Assembly (NCBI GenBank): GCA_036873755.1
Contig: JAVTVY010047966.1
Coordinates: 124,001 to 188,000, forward strand
Length of the DNA stretch: 64,000 bases
Direction of reading: 5' to 3'
Source: Hanleya hanleyi
Taxonomy: Eukaryota > Mollusca > Polyplacophora > Lepidopleurida > Hanleyidae
The notes beneath the pieces are model-generated. The model did not search any database. It was not told the origin of the DNA and worked only from the letters and a program-made list of their open reading frames with translations. Position 1 is the first letter of the stretch. Each line of letters starts with the position of its first letter. The translations under genes were made by a program, and so were the position numbers. Below are positions 52,712 to 64,000 of this stretch, in pieces.

Positions 52712-55700
52712 CTGCGGAAATAAGCAGAGAGAACATTGATGGATTATGTTCTCTGTAGATAGTGATTAAAATTTACAAATAATAGCGACTAAGTAATATT
52801 AATGTGTGCATACATATATGCCATATTGGAATTATTACAGATGCAGCTGAGAAATTATCCGCCTTCAGTTAGTTTCAGCATAAAAGAAGGAGTGTTCATC
52901 ATAAGGGATGATCTGTTCTCATTCTTGTAATTCAATAAATGCAGTGAGAATGAATGCCGGTTACCTGGCGATATTAACTGATTAGCATCAGTTTGTAGGA
53001 TTAGGAATAACTGTAAACCGAAGAATATCTGTGAACCGAAGAACTTGTATACAACCTAGAGACAACATATCAATCTCAATGGAATCGTTAAAACACGTGC
53101 GATTGCTAGAATTCTCTAATCATCCCTCATTTTTGATGTGACGCATTACACTTGGTGTTCGTTAACAGACAATGTGAGAAATGAATAGTTACATGTCCTT
53201 TAGCGTTCACCAACAGTATGCGAAGCAAAACATATGTACAGCTTCATTTTAGTGTTCACTGGCAAACAATGTACAAAATGAACATTTGTATAGCTTGATC
53301 TTGGTGGTCATTTAACAGACAGTGGACAAAGTGAACATTCGTCAAGCTTGCCATTGCACAGTTCGTCGTGAACGAACAACGTGGATGTTATAGCTTGCCC
53401 ACTGTTTTCTTTGATGGACAATGGACAAAGTGAACATTTTGTATAGTTTGTCCCTAGTGTTGTTTGATGAACAACGTCCAAAGCGAACATTTGTTCAGCT
53501 GGCCCTTAGGCACCGTTGATGGACAGCCAACAAAGTGAGCATTTGATGATTTGGTGGAATCTACCTAAAAAAACTTAATCGCTTTTGACCCAACAATTTT
53601 GGTCCAATTATTGGGTCAAATCTTAACCCAACCTCATGCGAGGTCCTCATGTTAGGTGGGCAGGTGACTACCACCCATTATTCTTTGGTGGGAAAATATT
53701 CGACTTAAACGTCTTGGGTAGGAATGAAGTGAACCTATTGGATCGGAATAGATTGTACCCAGAAAGTGTTTCTTGATGGACATTAAACACAACGGGCATT
53801 CAGCTGGACCTAATTTACGATGGGAAGCCTAAGCTAACTTTATTAGATAAAAACTGTTTGCCGAACTAGTTGAGCCGGAAACCCAGAGCTTTATGATCAA
53901 ATCATTAAAACAAACATCCTTCTGATGTATTGGAGTGTATATCATGCGTACATGGAGTCTTCATGTTTTCCCCCCTGCAAATGCGAATATGCCTTTCAAA
54001 CATAATAAATTAATATCCTATCATTGCTCGCCGATATCGCTATCCGATTTTAGTCGGATCGATAGCTGTATCCAACACGTCTCAGTTTTTTTAACTCAAG
54101 GCCCTCTGAACCATCATATAATTGGAACCTCCCGTGGCAGTTTTCTAAAAAATATCAACACTAAATTGAGATCCTGCCTGAACTAATTCTCCTACACCAT
54201 GTTCCATGAAGGAGTCATCGGACTCTCGGTATAAGCATACACTTTTTCAAAAGGACTCGTGTGCGAATACGAGCTGCTGAAGTGCTTTAGACAATTACAA
54301 ACGAATTCGTATGTACATTGTATCATGGATCCTACACTGTGTAGAATACATGACTGTATCAACAGATCAAGGACGACTGTGTTTATCTCATTTTGAGCTT
54401 ATTCAATCCATACAGGATCACGATTTTCTGTTGATGAAGAGGATTTTCACAAAACGGATCCATGGGATAGGTTAGGCATGCAATGATAGAATGTATCCCG
54501 ACTGTTAGAGGAGGTGGCCGTGATCTGAATATAGCATGGGTCCAATAGCGTCATATATATCGATATTTGGATACCGTACTCATCATTTACACTCCATTAC
54601 GGGAGGTTTGCTTTTAAATAAATCTATTACCGTAGATGAAAAGCTTATAAAACAGCGACTGTTACGTTGGAATGATAAGCAAGAGGTGAGAAAAATTTAC
54701 GACGTCTGGCGACTTAGAAGCACATTCAGACCCGAGAATACGGTGGATTCTTGGACGTAACCCTAGTATCTCAGTCGCGCTTTTATTACAGCTGTTCATG
54801 TGGAGACTACAAAGTATGCACACGGTCCCTAGCACCGGCATTAAGCGGAATCAGATACTCTATAGAGCGGGAGCTGTGATGACAGATCCGTTCAAATAAA
54901 TGACTCATCTAATGTTAATGGATGAGCTTCGAGGACGTCTGATGGGTAATGTGTCCCTCTGGTGCATGGGTAATGCATTTTCAGCAAAGAACTGGTGAAT
55001 CATACCGTAGACAGGTTACACGCCAATGAAGTTGTGAGTTTCCTTCGTACCATTGAAAGAAGTTTTATGTTTTGTAGGTATAGTGAAAATGAAATAACTG
55101 TTGGTAGATCTTCACTAACGATCTAGCACTAACCTGAATACAGACATATTGGGAGCAGAAATATAGGAAATTTTAATATTTATCGAGTGACCACCAGATT
55201 TACTCCATGACTGTTGGGAGACAACTTCATTTGCGCCCGAACGTTCGTACTCGTTGTGTACGGAGACGAAGAAATACACTTTGGACCAATGAAATATGCT
55301 TGTCTTCACAGCCTGACAGTACCATTGTGTGACAAAAATCCAAATCTAGAGAATAATCTACCAATATGACAGACTCATCAAATCGAAAACGCTCCAAGGT
55401 GCTATGTTTTTCGTCAAGAGGGCTAGGTTTTATCCGCGAGAGCTACGAAAATGATTGTTCTGTATTACAGAGCGGACTTAAGCTTCCCACCATGTTAAGA
55501 CAGAGTGAACATTTTTTTCAACTTAGCTTTAGTGTTTCTCTGCAGACAAATACGGCATTTATATAGCTAACCTCAAAGTGTTCCTTTACCGACTGTGATA
55601 GTGTTCCCCAAGCGTTGCTTGGTAAGCAATGTGTTCCTTTACTGACTGTGATGGTATTCCCCAAGTGTTGCTTGGTAAGCAGCGGACAGAGTGAACTTTA

Positions 55701-55727
55701 TCTACATGTATTTAGCTTGACCCTGCT

Positions 55728-55825
55728 GAAAATTGATCGAGTCCAATGCGGGATTCGAACCATTGATCGTTGGGTGTATCAGCCTGCGGTGGTCGCTGGT
55801 TCGAATCCCGGACTCGACCAATTTT
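55728..55825. repeat. tRNA-like hairpin with two inverted B boxes
   Basis: Arms GAAAATTGATCGAGTCC...GGGATTCGAACCA and TGGTTCGAATCCCGGACTCGA...CCAATTTTC are mutual complements over about 32 bp with small gaps. Each strand carries the pol III B box GGTTCGAATCC. No A box or cloverleaf, so not a tRNA gene. Confidence 0.65.
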
Positions 55826-57032
55826 CATCACCAGAATCTGTGCTATACTAGTGTAATGTACATAGCTTGTCGCTGGTACATGTTCCTATACAGACTTTAA
55901 TAAAGGGTACGTTAGAATAGGTTGTCCTCAGTGTGCACTTGTATTCAACATAGTGTTCTTTAACAGACAGCGAATACAGCTTGGCCCCGGTCTTCCGTGT
56001 CAGACTATCAGCAAAGTGAAAATCTGTGTACCATGCTCCTAGCTCCTAGACAGACATTCGATAGAGCGAATATTTGTATCTTGCTCTCATTTCATTGACA
56101 GACAGTGGACAAAGTGAATATTTGTACAGCTTGTCCCTACTTCAGTGAACGACATAGAATAAAGTGAATATTTTTATTATTACGCCAGTTCATTGACAGT
56201 GCCAATATGTATAGAGATTGTCCCTTGTTCAATGAAAGACATTGAACAAAGTGAGTAAAGCTTGTTCGTAGTTCATTGACAGACAGCGGACACAAGAATA
56301 TTGGTACAGAGTGTCCCTAGCCCAAAGAAAGACATGGGACAGACTGAATATTTGTATAGCTTCCCTCAAATTCATTGACCGACGTTATATGTCTGTATAG
56401 CAAGCGTCAGATTTGACATTAATATTCCGTCGCCGTTCATAAAATAAATTCCGCGTCATATTTCGTTTGACAGTTAGTACCAATCCCAAATGTGTGTGAT
56501 ATGAACTTAATAAAACACAAGACAGTTTCCTACAAGAGAGAAGCGGTCAACAGGTTTCCATGATGTCAGCCAGACATACGATCCTAATCACTGACAATTA
56601 TTCTTCATTCAAATGCATTCCAAGTCATTTCCAGATCATATAGCTCACTCACGCTTCCGTTGTGCCTGCTTATTTGAACTCCAGATATATATAGGTTGTG
56701 CTTTATGATAACCGACAATGGATACCATGAACATTTGTGCAGGTTGTCCCAGTCTTCCTTGACAGATTACTGACTAACTGAACAGTTGTACATAGGAATT
56801 TGCTCCTAATTCATTGAAGGACATTGGATGAAGCGTATTTTTGTGTAGCTTCCTCCTAATTCATTTACAGACGTTGGCAGACAAGCAGCTTGTCCTTCGT
56901 GAGATTAGCCAATGGATGCAGTGAACATCTGTACACGTTTTCCTGGACTTCCTTGACATGTTACAATACAGTTACTTTCTTCTAATTCATTGACAGACAA
57001 CGCACGAAATGACTATGTTTTATAATTAACCG

Positions 57033-57575
57033 TTGTACAGCTCTCCCCTAGAGATCATTCCTAGGTTACCGTTGTACAGCTCTCCCCTAGAGATCATTCC
57101 TAGGTTACCGTTGTACAGCTCTCCCCTAGAGATCATTCCTAGGTTACCGTTGTACAGCTCTCCCCTAGAGATCATTCCTAGGTTACCGTTGTACAGCTCT
57201 CCCCTAGAGCTCATTCCTAGGTTACCGTTGTACAGCTCTCCCCTAGAGATCATTCCTAGGTTACCGTTGTACAGCTCTCCCCTAGAGATCATTCCTAGGT
57301 TACCGTTGTACAGCTCCCCTAGAGATCATTCCTAGGTTACCGTTGTACAGCTCTCCCCTAGAGATCATTCCTAGGTTACCGTTGTACAGCTCTCCCCTAG
57401 AGATCATTCCTAGGTTACCGTTGTACAGCTCTCCCCTAGAGATCATTCCTAGGTTACCGTTGTACAGCTCTCCCCTAGAGATCATTCCTAGGTTACCGTT
57501 GTACAGCTCCCCCCTAGAGATCATTCCTAGGTTACCGTTGTACAGCTCCCCCCTAGAGATCATTCCTAGGCGATT
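57033..57575. repeat. 39-bp tandem satellite
   Basis: About 14 units of GTTGTACAGCTCTCCCCTAG then AGATCATTCCTAGGTTACC. Nearly identical copies, so recent. Frames open on both strands are repeat artefacts (39 bp is 13 codons). Confidence 0.95.
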
Positions 57576-57784
57576 AACCAAGATAAGATTTCTTTAGACT
57601 TCGGTATTCATCAACAGGAATAGGCAAAGCACCACTTGTATTACACGACTTGTATAGGTTGTCACCAGATTGCACATTTTCATCGCGCGCACTATCTATG
57701 TGCAAAGTGAACAGTGGTATCGCTTGAATGGGCAGTGAACATTTGTATAGGTTGGCTCAGTTCTCCGTGACAGACTATATATTA

Positions 57785-57900
57785 TATTATAATAATAATA
57801 TAAACAATCCGGTAAGCCACACCTGACAATAATAATATAAACAATCCGGTAAGCCACACCTGACAATAATAATATAAACAATCCGGTAAGCCACACCTGT
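57785..57900. repeat. 37-bp tandem repeat, three units
   Basis: AATAATAATATAAACAATCC then GGTAAGCCACACCTGAC, three copies, the last followed by unique sequence. Confidence 0.85.
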
Positions 57901-58411
57901 ACATTAATGGTTGTAGCTCAGACGAGTCTGAAGCTTGTACTAGGAATTGTGGGTACGGCTTACGTTTAGTCAGTTTTATTATATAACAGTATTAATAAAT
58001 ATTTGTATTCAGTAACTTGCCTCTACATAGTTAATTGACATATGTTGGAGGGGGTGAATATTTGCACAGTTTGAACAGTGTTCCTTGAAGACAACGAACA
58101 AAATGAACATTTGCATAATTTGCCCTTAATATGCGTACTACCGAAGCGTTACTGAATACCGTCAGCAACCGTTTTTTTTTTTACAAATAATTGCCCCCTC
58201 ATAAAAGAACACTTTTTGGTAGACTTTGTTCAGAGTAAGAATGCAACGAAAGATTAAATCTGTCAACATTTTTCCATGATGTCAAAGACATAATCTTACC
58301 ATTGTCACGTACTATTTATCAAAATGATAAGCCATTATCTAAGCTGTCAATGTATCCCGGTAACACTTTGGTCGTGGTTGTTCTTTCGGAAAGCAAGAAC
58401 ATCATACTCAC

Positions 58412-58626
58412 CATTTCCATTCTCCTCCCCGTTTCTTCCTCAGTGTAATCCCTGTTTCTATGACGAGAAGGACAAGTGTGGCCACAAGACACCAATACCA
58501 CGGCTGGTTCTTTGTAGCTGTCACTCGCCAGATACACACAAACCCATGCATCGCGAACATCAGGCGAGTCAAGAGGGCTTTGGTTATACGAAATGCCTGT
58601 ACGGTTCTTCTGATACACGAAGGCAT
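58412..58626 (-). CDS. TMEM26: TMEM26-like protein, exon 1
   Basis: ATG at 58,624-58,626. Reads MPSCIRRTVQAFRITKALLT, then RLMFAMHGFVCIWRVTATKN and QPWYWCLVATLVLLVIETGI, ending KRGGEWKW. The WRV / YW / ETG pattern with two hydrophobic segments and a basic GGEWKW end is the TMEM26 N-terminus. Exon ends after TG of the last Trp codon at 58,412, followed by GTGAGT; exon 2 supplies the G, so the phase fits exactly. Upstream promoter not identified. Confidence 0.88.
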
Positions 58627-61600
58627 TCTAAGGAATTTGGAATCTGCTATTGGATATATTTATTAGGTTGTCTGACATGTTGTCGTTCAAACTTCATTCC
58701 AATGGTATGCAGGCACCAATATGCGACGAAAAGTCTTCGAATTCTTCAAATATATTAATTGATTCTCTGATTTCAGTTGACTCATTTTGAGTTCATTATA
58801 CCTCTTTGTTCGAGAATCACTAACATAAATTGAATTTCCAGTCCAGTTAACAATGAAATTAGTATCCTGGTGTTGAATCAATCCTTACGTCTTCTTCAGA
58901 TGAAATTCCAAGCGTATCTGAAGTATATGTGTTTCCGACATTCAGATCAAATTTGATCGCCGAATTAATCGATTTCGGTTCAGTTGTGGTTTCATGTGCC
59001 TTTCCCACAAAATCGTGGATTGACGCCAAATCTTGTTGATCACACTAGTTTGCTAGAATTCATTTTTTATACGTTGAGAACTTGGACAGAAATATCACAA
59101 ATTCAGAAATCGAAATCCAAACTTTGGTTACATCCAATAAAAATCTCATCAATGAAAAAGACAGTTATTAATCGAGAACAAGTCGCTCTCAGTAACACCT
59201 AGAAGACATCCATAGCGAGTAATACCAGGTACACTGGATTCTTTACTTGCCCATCTTGTAATGATGCAACCCCGTCAGCACTGTTTCGACAAATGTGATT
59301 CCAGGAAGGAATATAATCGCCCGACATCGAACGTGGTTTAATCCCCAAATTTCACATACTGACATTATAACCCCGTTAATGTTTGAGGATCGTGTCAAAT
59401 TTTCTGGTTATCCATTAATGATAATTACAGTACAATAAACACTCGTTCACTGAACTTCAGTCAGATTGCATTTGGGAAGGAGGAGATCAGAACAGTTAGC
59501 CAAGCACAGATATAAGAACAAGACCAATGCATCGATTAATCATATCGTATGTTATTTATGATCGTATGATTGTAACTTCTTTATTTAGCGCAGCCCATTC
59601 GACTGTTTAAATTGTGCATACTCTCAATGAAAATAAAAAAAAGACAACACAGATGAAGTTTCTGTTTGTTCAGGATCATATACCATTTTATAAAAAAAAT
59701 CAATCAATCGGGGAATTGCAAATGAGTTGCAACTTTGTAGTGGGTTCGTTGTGGGGAGGGGAGAGGAGAGAGAGTGGGGGGGGGGGCACACGAATTGAAA
59801 ATGGTTTCTTTAAACAACTGTCTCAAGTGTGGTAAACAAAATCACTGTGAAATTAGTAGCTCTGTTGAAGACGTTTGGCTACATCGCAACGTCAGCCAAT
59901 GAATTCATTACATCCACAGAACCAGTTTTACGTTATTCATTTCAACTTGTGTCAAGGACTCATTTTGAATCTATTGAGATTAGTTTTCGAGTCCATTTCA
60001 TCATAACACAGAGAATGTTGTCCACCTGTCATTATTATTACAGCGGCATACAACATGAGAGAGTTTACCGGGACTACACTAATCCTCAGTGACACCTTGT
60101 TCATTGTATCCGCATCGGTACAGCTACTGATGCGCTTATAATCCCTGTCCTTGCGCTTTGCTGTCTCTTCTCTTTGTGTTTTGTTCGATATCTTTGAACA
60201 TTTCAAAGAATCGGCAAGGGTGAAATAAACGGTTTATGCATGAAATTGCGAGAGAACAAAATTGTATAATTGCTCCTCTCTCGGCCCCTCTTGTACAGAT
60301 CGACTTGCAAATCCCTGAGAAAAGTGACCAACTACCCAGCGACACAAACACCAAGGTACATGATCATATCTCAAAGTGTTACCCTCCCCAAAACACGAAA
60401 CTCTACAAACTGTTCTACTTCTTTGTGATACAGCTCAAACACACTGAGAACCACAGATGGGCCAGATCTGAAACAGCATGCGGATGACGACAACATGAAT
60501 GAAACACCGCCCTGACCACAGGAAGAGAACGTTCGAAAACAGAATACTTAACCCTAAACAGCGCCAAACGCGTTACCCCTGTGATGTCAACGAACTGACG
60601 GTTGTTTAAAATATTATCCTTTGACTTTCACGCAAAATATGACGTAGCCCGCCATCTTGTACCCCGATACACACTCCAAGAACTGTTACAGGCACCGATT
60701 TCTGGACGAATCAGCCCAGTTCTCAATGTCATGGTTAGGGAGATGGTTGGGCGCGAAAAATACCCCCTCCCGGCGTCGAACTTCTTGTTTTTTTCCTAGG
60801 TTGGGCATCACCGTACTGGCCTCTCTAATAAGTGGGCATAGAAGACGGCCCCCTCTGGAGAAATCCTGACGACGTCCATGTTTCTGCTAGTTTTTTTTTC
60901 TGAACAGCTTTGTTCGTGCGAATGGGTACAAAGACAAAGGAATACTTCACGTGATTACAAGTGCAATGAACGTAACACACAATCTGATAAAAATAAACCG
61001 ACGAATTGTACATAGACGATATCCTCCTCTCGATTATTTTTGTATCTCCATTTGCTCTTTTTTGTTATTTGTTTATTATGAAATATAGCGCTTATAAAGA
61101 TCTTAACCGAACTATGCTTAGTTGGTTCGTTGTGATATGACTTTTGAAAGCGACGTTAAATCCTACTCACTCGCTCACTCATTAAGAAATGTATCATGAA
61201 AATTAAATATAGCATTGAGTGGATGGGCTGCGAAATCCGCATGAGAAGTGGACTTTAAACTAAAATTTCAAACAAAATTAAATCAGCCGATCGTGCCGAT
61301 AACAAAATCTGGCTGTAGCACGTACCGGGCATGCGTGAAAAATTGACCGCGTTCCACGGTTTTGACATGCTCGCTAACTGTCAAACGGGGTCTTTCGATT
61401 AGCGACGCGGAAATTCTTTGTGGACGACGGCTGAATATCGTACCTCGGATCTGACGCCTACATTCCACAGAGCTTCACCACATATAGCTGACCTAGCTCA
61501 AAACGTGAACAGACCATATCATGGAGTTTATTCACAAAATGGCTTTAGTTTCTGAATAACAGGCTTACCAACGGTGTGTCGGTAGTGCATGTTTTAATAA

Positions 61601-62260
61601 CTTTTGTTAATTATCATCGGCTATATAAGTTTATCCTCAAATATTTACTTAATCGATCAAACGATCAGTATTTCTCAGTAATCTATTTACGAATTAGGAA
61701 TCGTTCAGCTTTGCAATGGCATTGTATTAATATTTGATCATCCTTTAACAAGGCATTAACTGTGTAAACTGAATTATGGAAAATAAATTTCTCGAAGGCT
61801 TATTCCGTGTTAGGAGTTACTATAAATATACGATTAATTTCAGAAATTATATGGCTGATTGTTCTACATTTTGAACGGATTAAGTGGTGAAATAACCCTG
61901 TTGAGAAAGTTCACCAGTAGACTTAATCCAGATTAATAATATGTTCTGGTAAATCTATTCTATTTAGAACAGTTACTGTACGTGTAACCTTGATTTAATC
62001 TGATATAGCCGTTAACATAATACTAGCGGACTTCAACTAATCTACATAATGTATGATGACACTTTTTACACAGCGCAGCAAGTCAAAAGGATGGGGTAGC
62101 ACAGCCAAGGAGGCTAACCAACTTTGACATCATAGCCAAGGGAGCTAACCTACTCTCAGACATGGAAATCCACGGCCTTAGTGTGAGATTTTTGGACGAC
62201 CAGGCGTTATTACTGTGGCCTATAGTATGATGGCCGAGAGGGGCCATCGACCATCGCCCT
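58627..62260. other. Region upstream of TMEM26, non-coding
   Basis: No gene supported. G-rich run near 59,779, a single GCCATCTTG (YY1 core) at 60,651, and a SINE-like end (GCGACGTTAAATCCTACTCA then CTCGCTCACTCATT) near 61,152-61,182. Promoter elements of TMEM26 may lie here but none is clear. Confidence 0.45.
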
Positions 62261-62269
62261 TGAAACATT

Positions 62270-62570
62270 TTGGGCGATATTGCGATAACGCGATATTGCG
62301 ATGCGATAACGCGATATTGCGATGCGATAACGCGATAATGCGATGCGATAACGCGAAAACGCGATATTGCGATATTGCGATGCGATATTGCGATGCGATA
62401 ACGCGATATTGCGATGCGATAACGCGAAAACGCGATATTGCGATATTGCGATAACGCGATATTGCGATGCGATAATGCGATATTGCGATGCGATAACGCG
62501 ATAACGCGATGCGATAACGCGATAACGCGATAACGCGAAAACGCGATATTGCGATATTGCGAAATATCGC
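62270..62570. repeat. GCGATA-based microsatellite
   Basis: Irregular alternation of GCGATAAC, GCGATATT and GCGATGC words. Nearly pure for 300 bp. Confidence 0.92.
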
Positions 62571-63128
62571 GTTATAATTACGCGATAATGTGCGATATTG
62601 TGCGATATTGCGATAATGCGATATATCGCGTTATTTTACCGCGATATTGTGCGATATTATAGTAATATCGCAATATCGCACAATATCGCACACTATCGCG
62701 TTATTTTCTCGAAAATAACGCGATAATGTGCGATATTGTGCGATATTGCGATATTGCGAAATATCGCGTTATTTTTCCGCGATATTGTGCGATATTATAG
62801 CAATATCGCAATATCGCACAATATCGCACACTATCGCGTTATTTTCTCGAAAATAACGCGATAATGTGCGATATTGTGCGATATTGCGATATTGCGAAAT
62901 ATCGCGTTATTTTTCCGCGATATTGTGCGATATTATAGCAATATCGCAATATCGCACAATATCGCACACTATCGCGTTATTTTCGAGAAAATAACGCGAT
63001 ATTGTGCGATATTGTGCGATATTGCGATATTGCGAAATATCGCGTTATTTTTCCGCGATATTGTGCGATATTATAGCAATATCGCAATATCGCACAATAT
63101 CGCACAATATCGCGTTATTTTCCCGCGA
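62571..63128. repeat. Higher-order palindromic repeat of ~145 bp built from the same words
   Basis: Three and a half units, each itself an inverted repeat: GCGATAATGTGCGATATTGT ... AATATCGCACAATATCGCAC with AAATATCGCGTTATTT at the turns. Copies at about 62,600, 62,715, 62,850 and 62,990. Confidence 0.9.
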
Positions 63129-64000
63129 TGCTTGAGCGGATAGCCATGAAGACAACTCTGTCAATTCCGTTGGCCCAATTCCTGGTTATCTCCCCTGATT
63201 CGAATATTTCGAAATAGGTACGAATTTCGCTCCAGTTACTTGATCAAACAAAACTATGCGCCAAAAAATTATATTTATTGATTTTTAATTGTTTTCATCG
63301 TATCATCGTACCATCTTATCATCGTACCATCCTATCATCGTACCATAGCATCATCGTACCATAATACCATCGAGTCATCGTACCATCGTATCATCATACC
63401 ATCGTACCATCGTATCATCGTATCATCGTACCATCCTATCATCGCACCATAGCATCATCGTACCATCGTGTCATCGCACCATCGTGCTATATTTGTTTAA
63501 ATACCCACCGTTATGTACCGTTGAGGGATGGAGATGTCTTTCAGCACAGCGACTCGTTATGGTTCTTACATGAGCGAGGAGATTAACTATTCTTTACTCA
63601 CTCGATTTTCCCCACACACTAGTCACTATCACCTGATTAACTAAATAAAAAAGCTAGAAAGGCCCTAAGAAGCCCTGGTAGTATTAAAAGCGTAAATTCG
63701 TGTCTATTTGGCTGCAGACTGAGCCGCAGTCAGGACGCGTAAAGGCCAAAGAAGGTCGCATCCTGTTCGGAATGGGCCGTGTAAGGGCATAGTGAAACAC
63801 TCGTAGGAGAGCATCCGTCTGGATGGGTGAGTGGTGAAAGAAAGGCTATGACGCGCATGCACAGACAGAGAATAGTGAGAAATTAGCATTGTATGCACGG
63901 TTTAGGGTAGAGATATGCCGATGGGGCTGAGTGAATGAGTGAGTGAGTGTGAGTGAGGAGGAGGAATGGGGATGAGTGAGTGAGTGAGTGATCATATAAA
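63129..64000. repeat. Simple repeats at the right edge
   Basis: 63,295-63,490: tandem ATCGTACCATCGTATC-type repeat (period 8/16). 63,920-63,990: GAGTGAGTGAGT repeat. Between them AT-rich sequence with no gene. Confidence 0.85.

Larger units (their letters stand above)
53200..58130 (+). repeat. Interspersed degenerate ~60-bp satellite in TMEM26 intron 1
   Basis: Units built on TTGACAGACAGTGGACAAAG, TGAATATTTGTATAGCTTGT and CCCTAGTTCA. Runs at 53,200-53,560, 55,500-55,720, 55,860-56,420, 56,690-57,020, 57,660-57,770 and 58,020-58,130, separated by other sequence. Many units are partial. Confidence 0.7.
52712..58411 (-). other. TMEM26 intron between exons 1 and 2 (5.7 kb)
   Basis: Donor GTGAGT at 58,411 and acceptor at 52,712. 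It is rich in satellites (listed separately). Short frames at 53.9, 54.5 and 55.4 kb have no domain support. Confidence 0.75.

Noticed and set aside
55737..55820. A tRNA gene ending in GACTCGACCA
   Set aside because: A 7-bp acceptor-like stem exists, but there is no A box, no D arm, the T stem is mismatched, and the whole is an inverted repeat.
57033..57575. CRISPR-like array
   Set aside because: Units are contiguous with no unique spacers, and the genome is eukaryotic.
57026..57597. Open frames on both strands over the 39-bp repeat
   Set aside because: 39 bp is 13 codons, so frames stay open by arithmetic.
58319..58618. 99-codon minus-strand frame at the TMEM26 start
   Set aside because: Shadow of exon 1 in another frame; the 58,626 frame fits the family and the splice phases.

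Overview
The window is animal nuclear DNA, most likely from a mollusc or another lophotrochozoan. The only host gene I can prove is a spliced TMEM26 gene on the minus strand (48,027-58,626, three exons with matching splice phases). The rest is AT-rich non-coding DNA, many satellites, SINE-like tails, a LINE ORF1, a dead Helitron, and two regions of a Polinton/Maverick (adintovirus-like) element.

Layout. 1 to ~5.9 kb is the right-hand part of Polinton-like element A: a gene cut by the window edge, two divergent RING-finger genes in a 1-kb inverted repeat, and a gene joining a CARD to PC4-like repeats. ~5.9-23.7 kb has no convincing gene; it holds satellites, hairpin elements and palindrome arrays. 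23.76-28.65 kb is a decayed Helitron (basic N-terminus, zinc-finger/DUF6570-like region, HUH Rep, PIF1 helicase) that stops abruptly where element B begins. 28.65-43.2 kb is element B, with the morphogenesis set read leftward: integrase with chromodomain, membrane protein, packaging ATPase, three small virion-type proteins, minor capsid protein, pVI-like protein, double-jelly-roll major capsid protein and an adenovirus-type protease. Its left end, protease included, is duplicated in tandem. No protein-primed DNA polymerase B is seen. 43.7-44.5 kb is a LINE ORF1; 44.9-45.6 kb is a 30-bp satellite; 48-58.6 kb is TMEM26; 62.3-63.5 kb holds palindromic satellites.

Most unusual points. (1) Three genes of element A end in near-perfect replication-dependent histone mRNA 3' stem-loops followed by a purine-rich, U7-type downstream element; this predicts non-polyadenylated, S-phase-coupled transcripts. 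(2) Element A encodes a CARD fused to two PC4-like units and a zinc-knuckle-like motif, next to two RING proteins. (3) Element B is bounded by minisatellites carrying about 43 YY1-type motifs in opposite orientation at its two ends, and holds 150-bp arrays with NRF-1 palindromes. (4) Genes of both elements share one promoter style: a TATA box usually 37-55 nt upstream of the ATG, in several cases lying on the stop codon or last codons of the upstream gene, while late genes overlap by ATGA or TAATG.

Many element genes carry one to three frame breaks while the 2-kb TMEM26 exon is open, so decay is likely. Some breaks lie in homopolymers and could be assembly errors.
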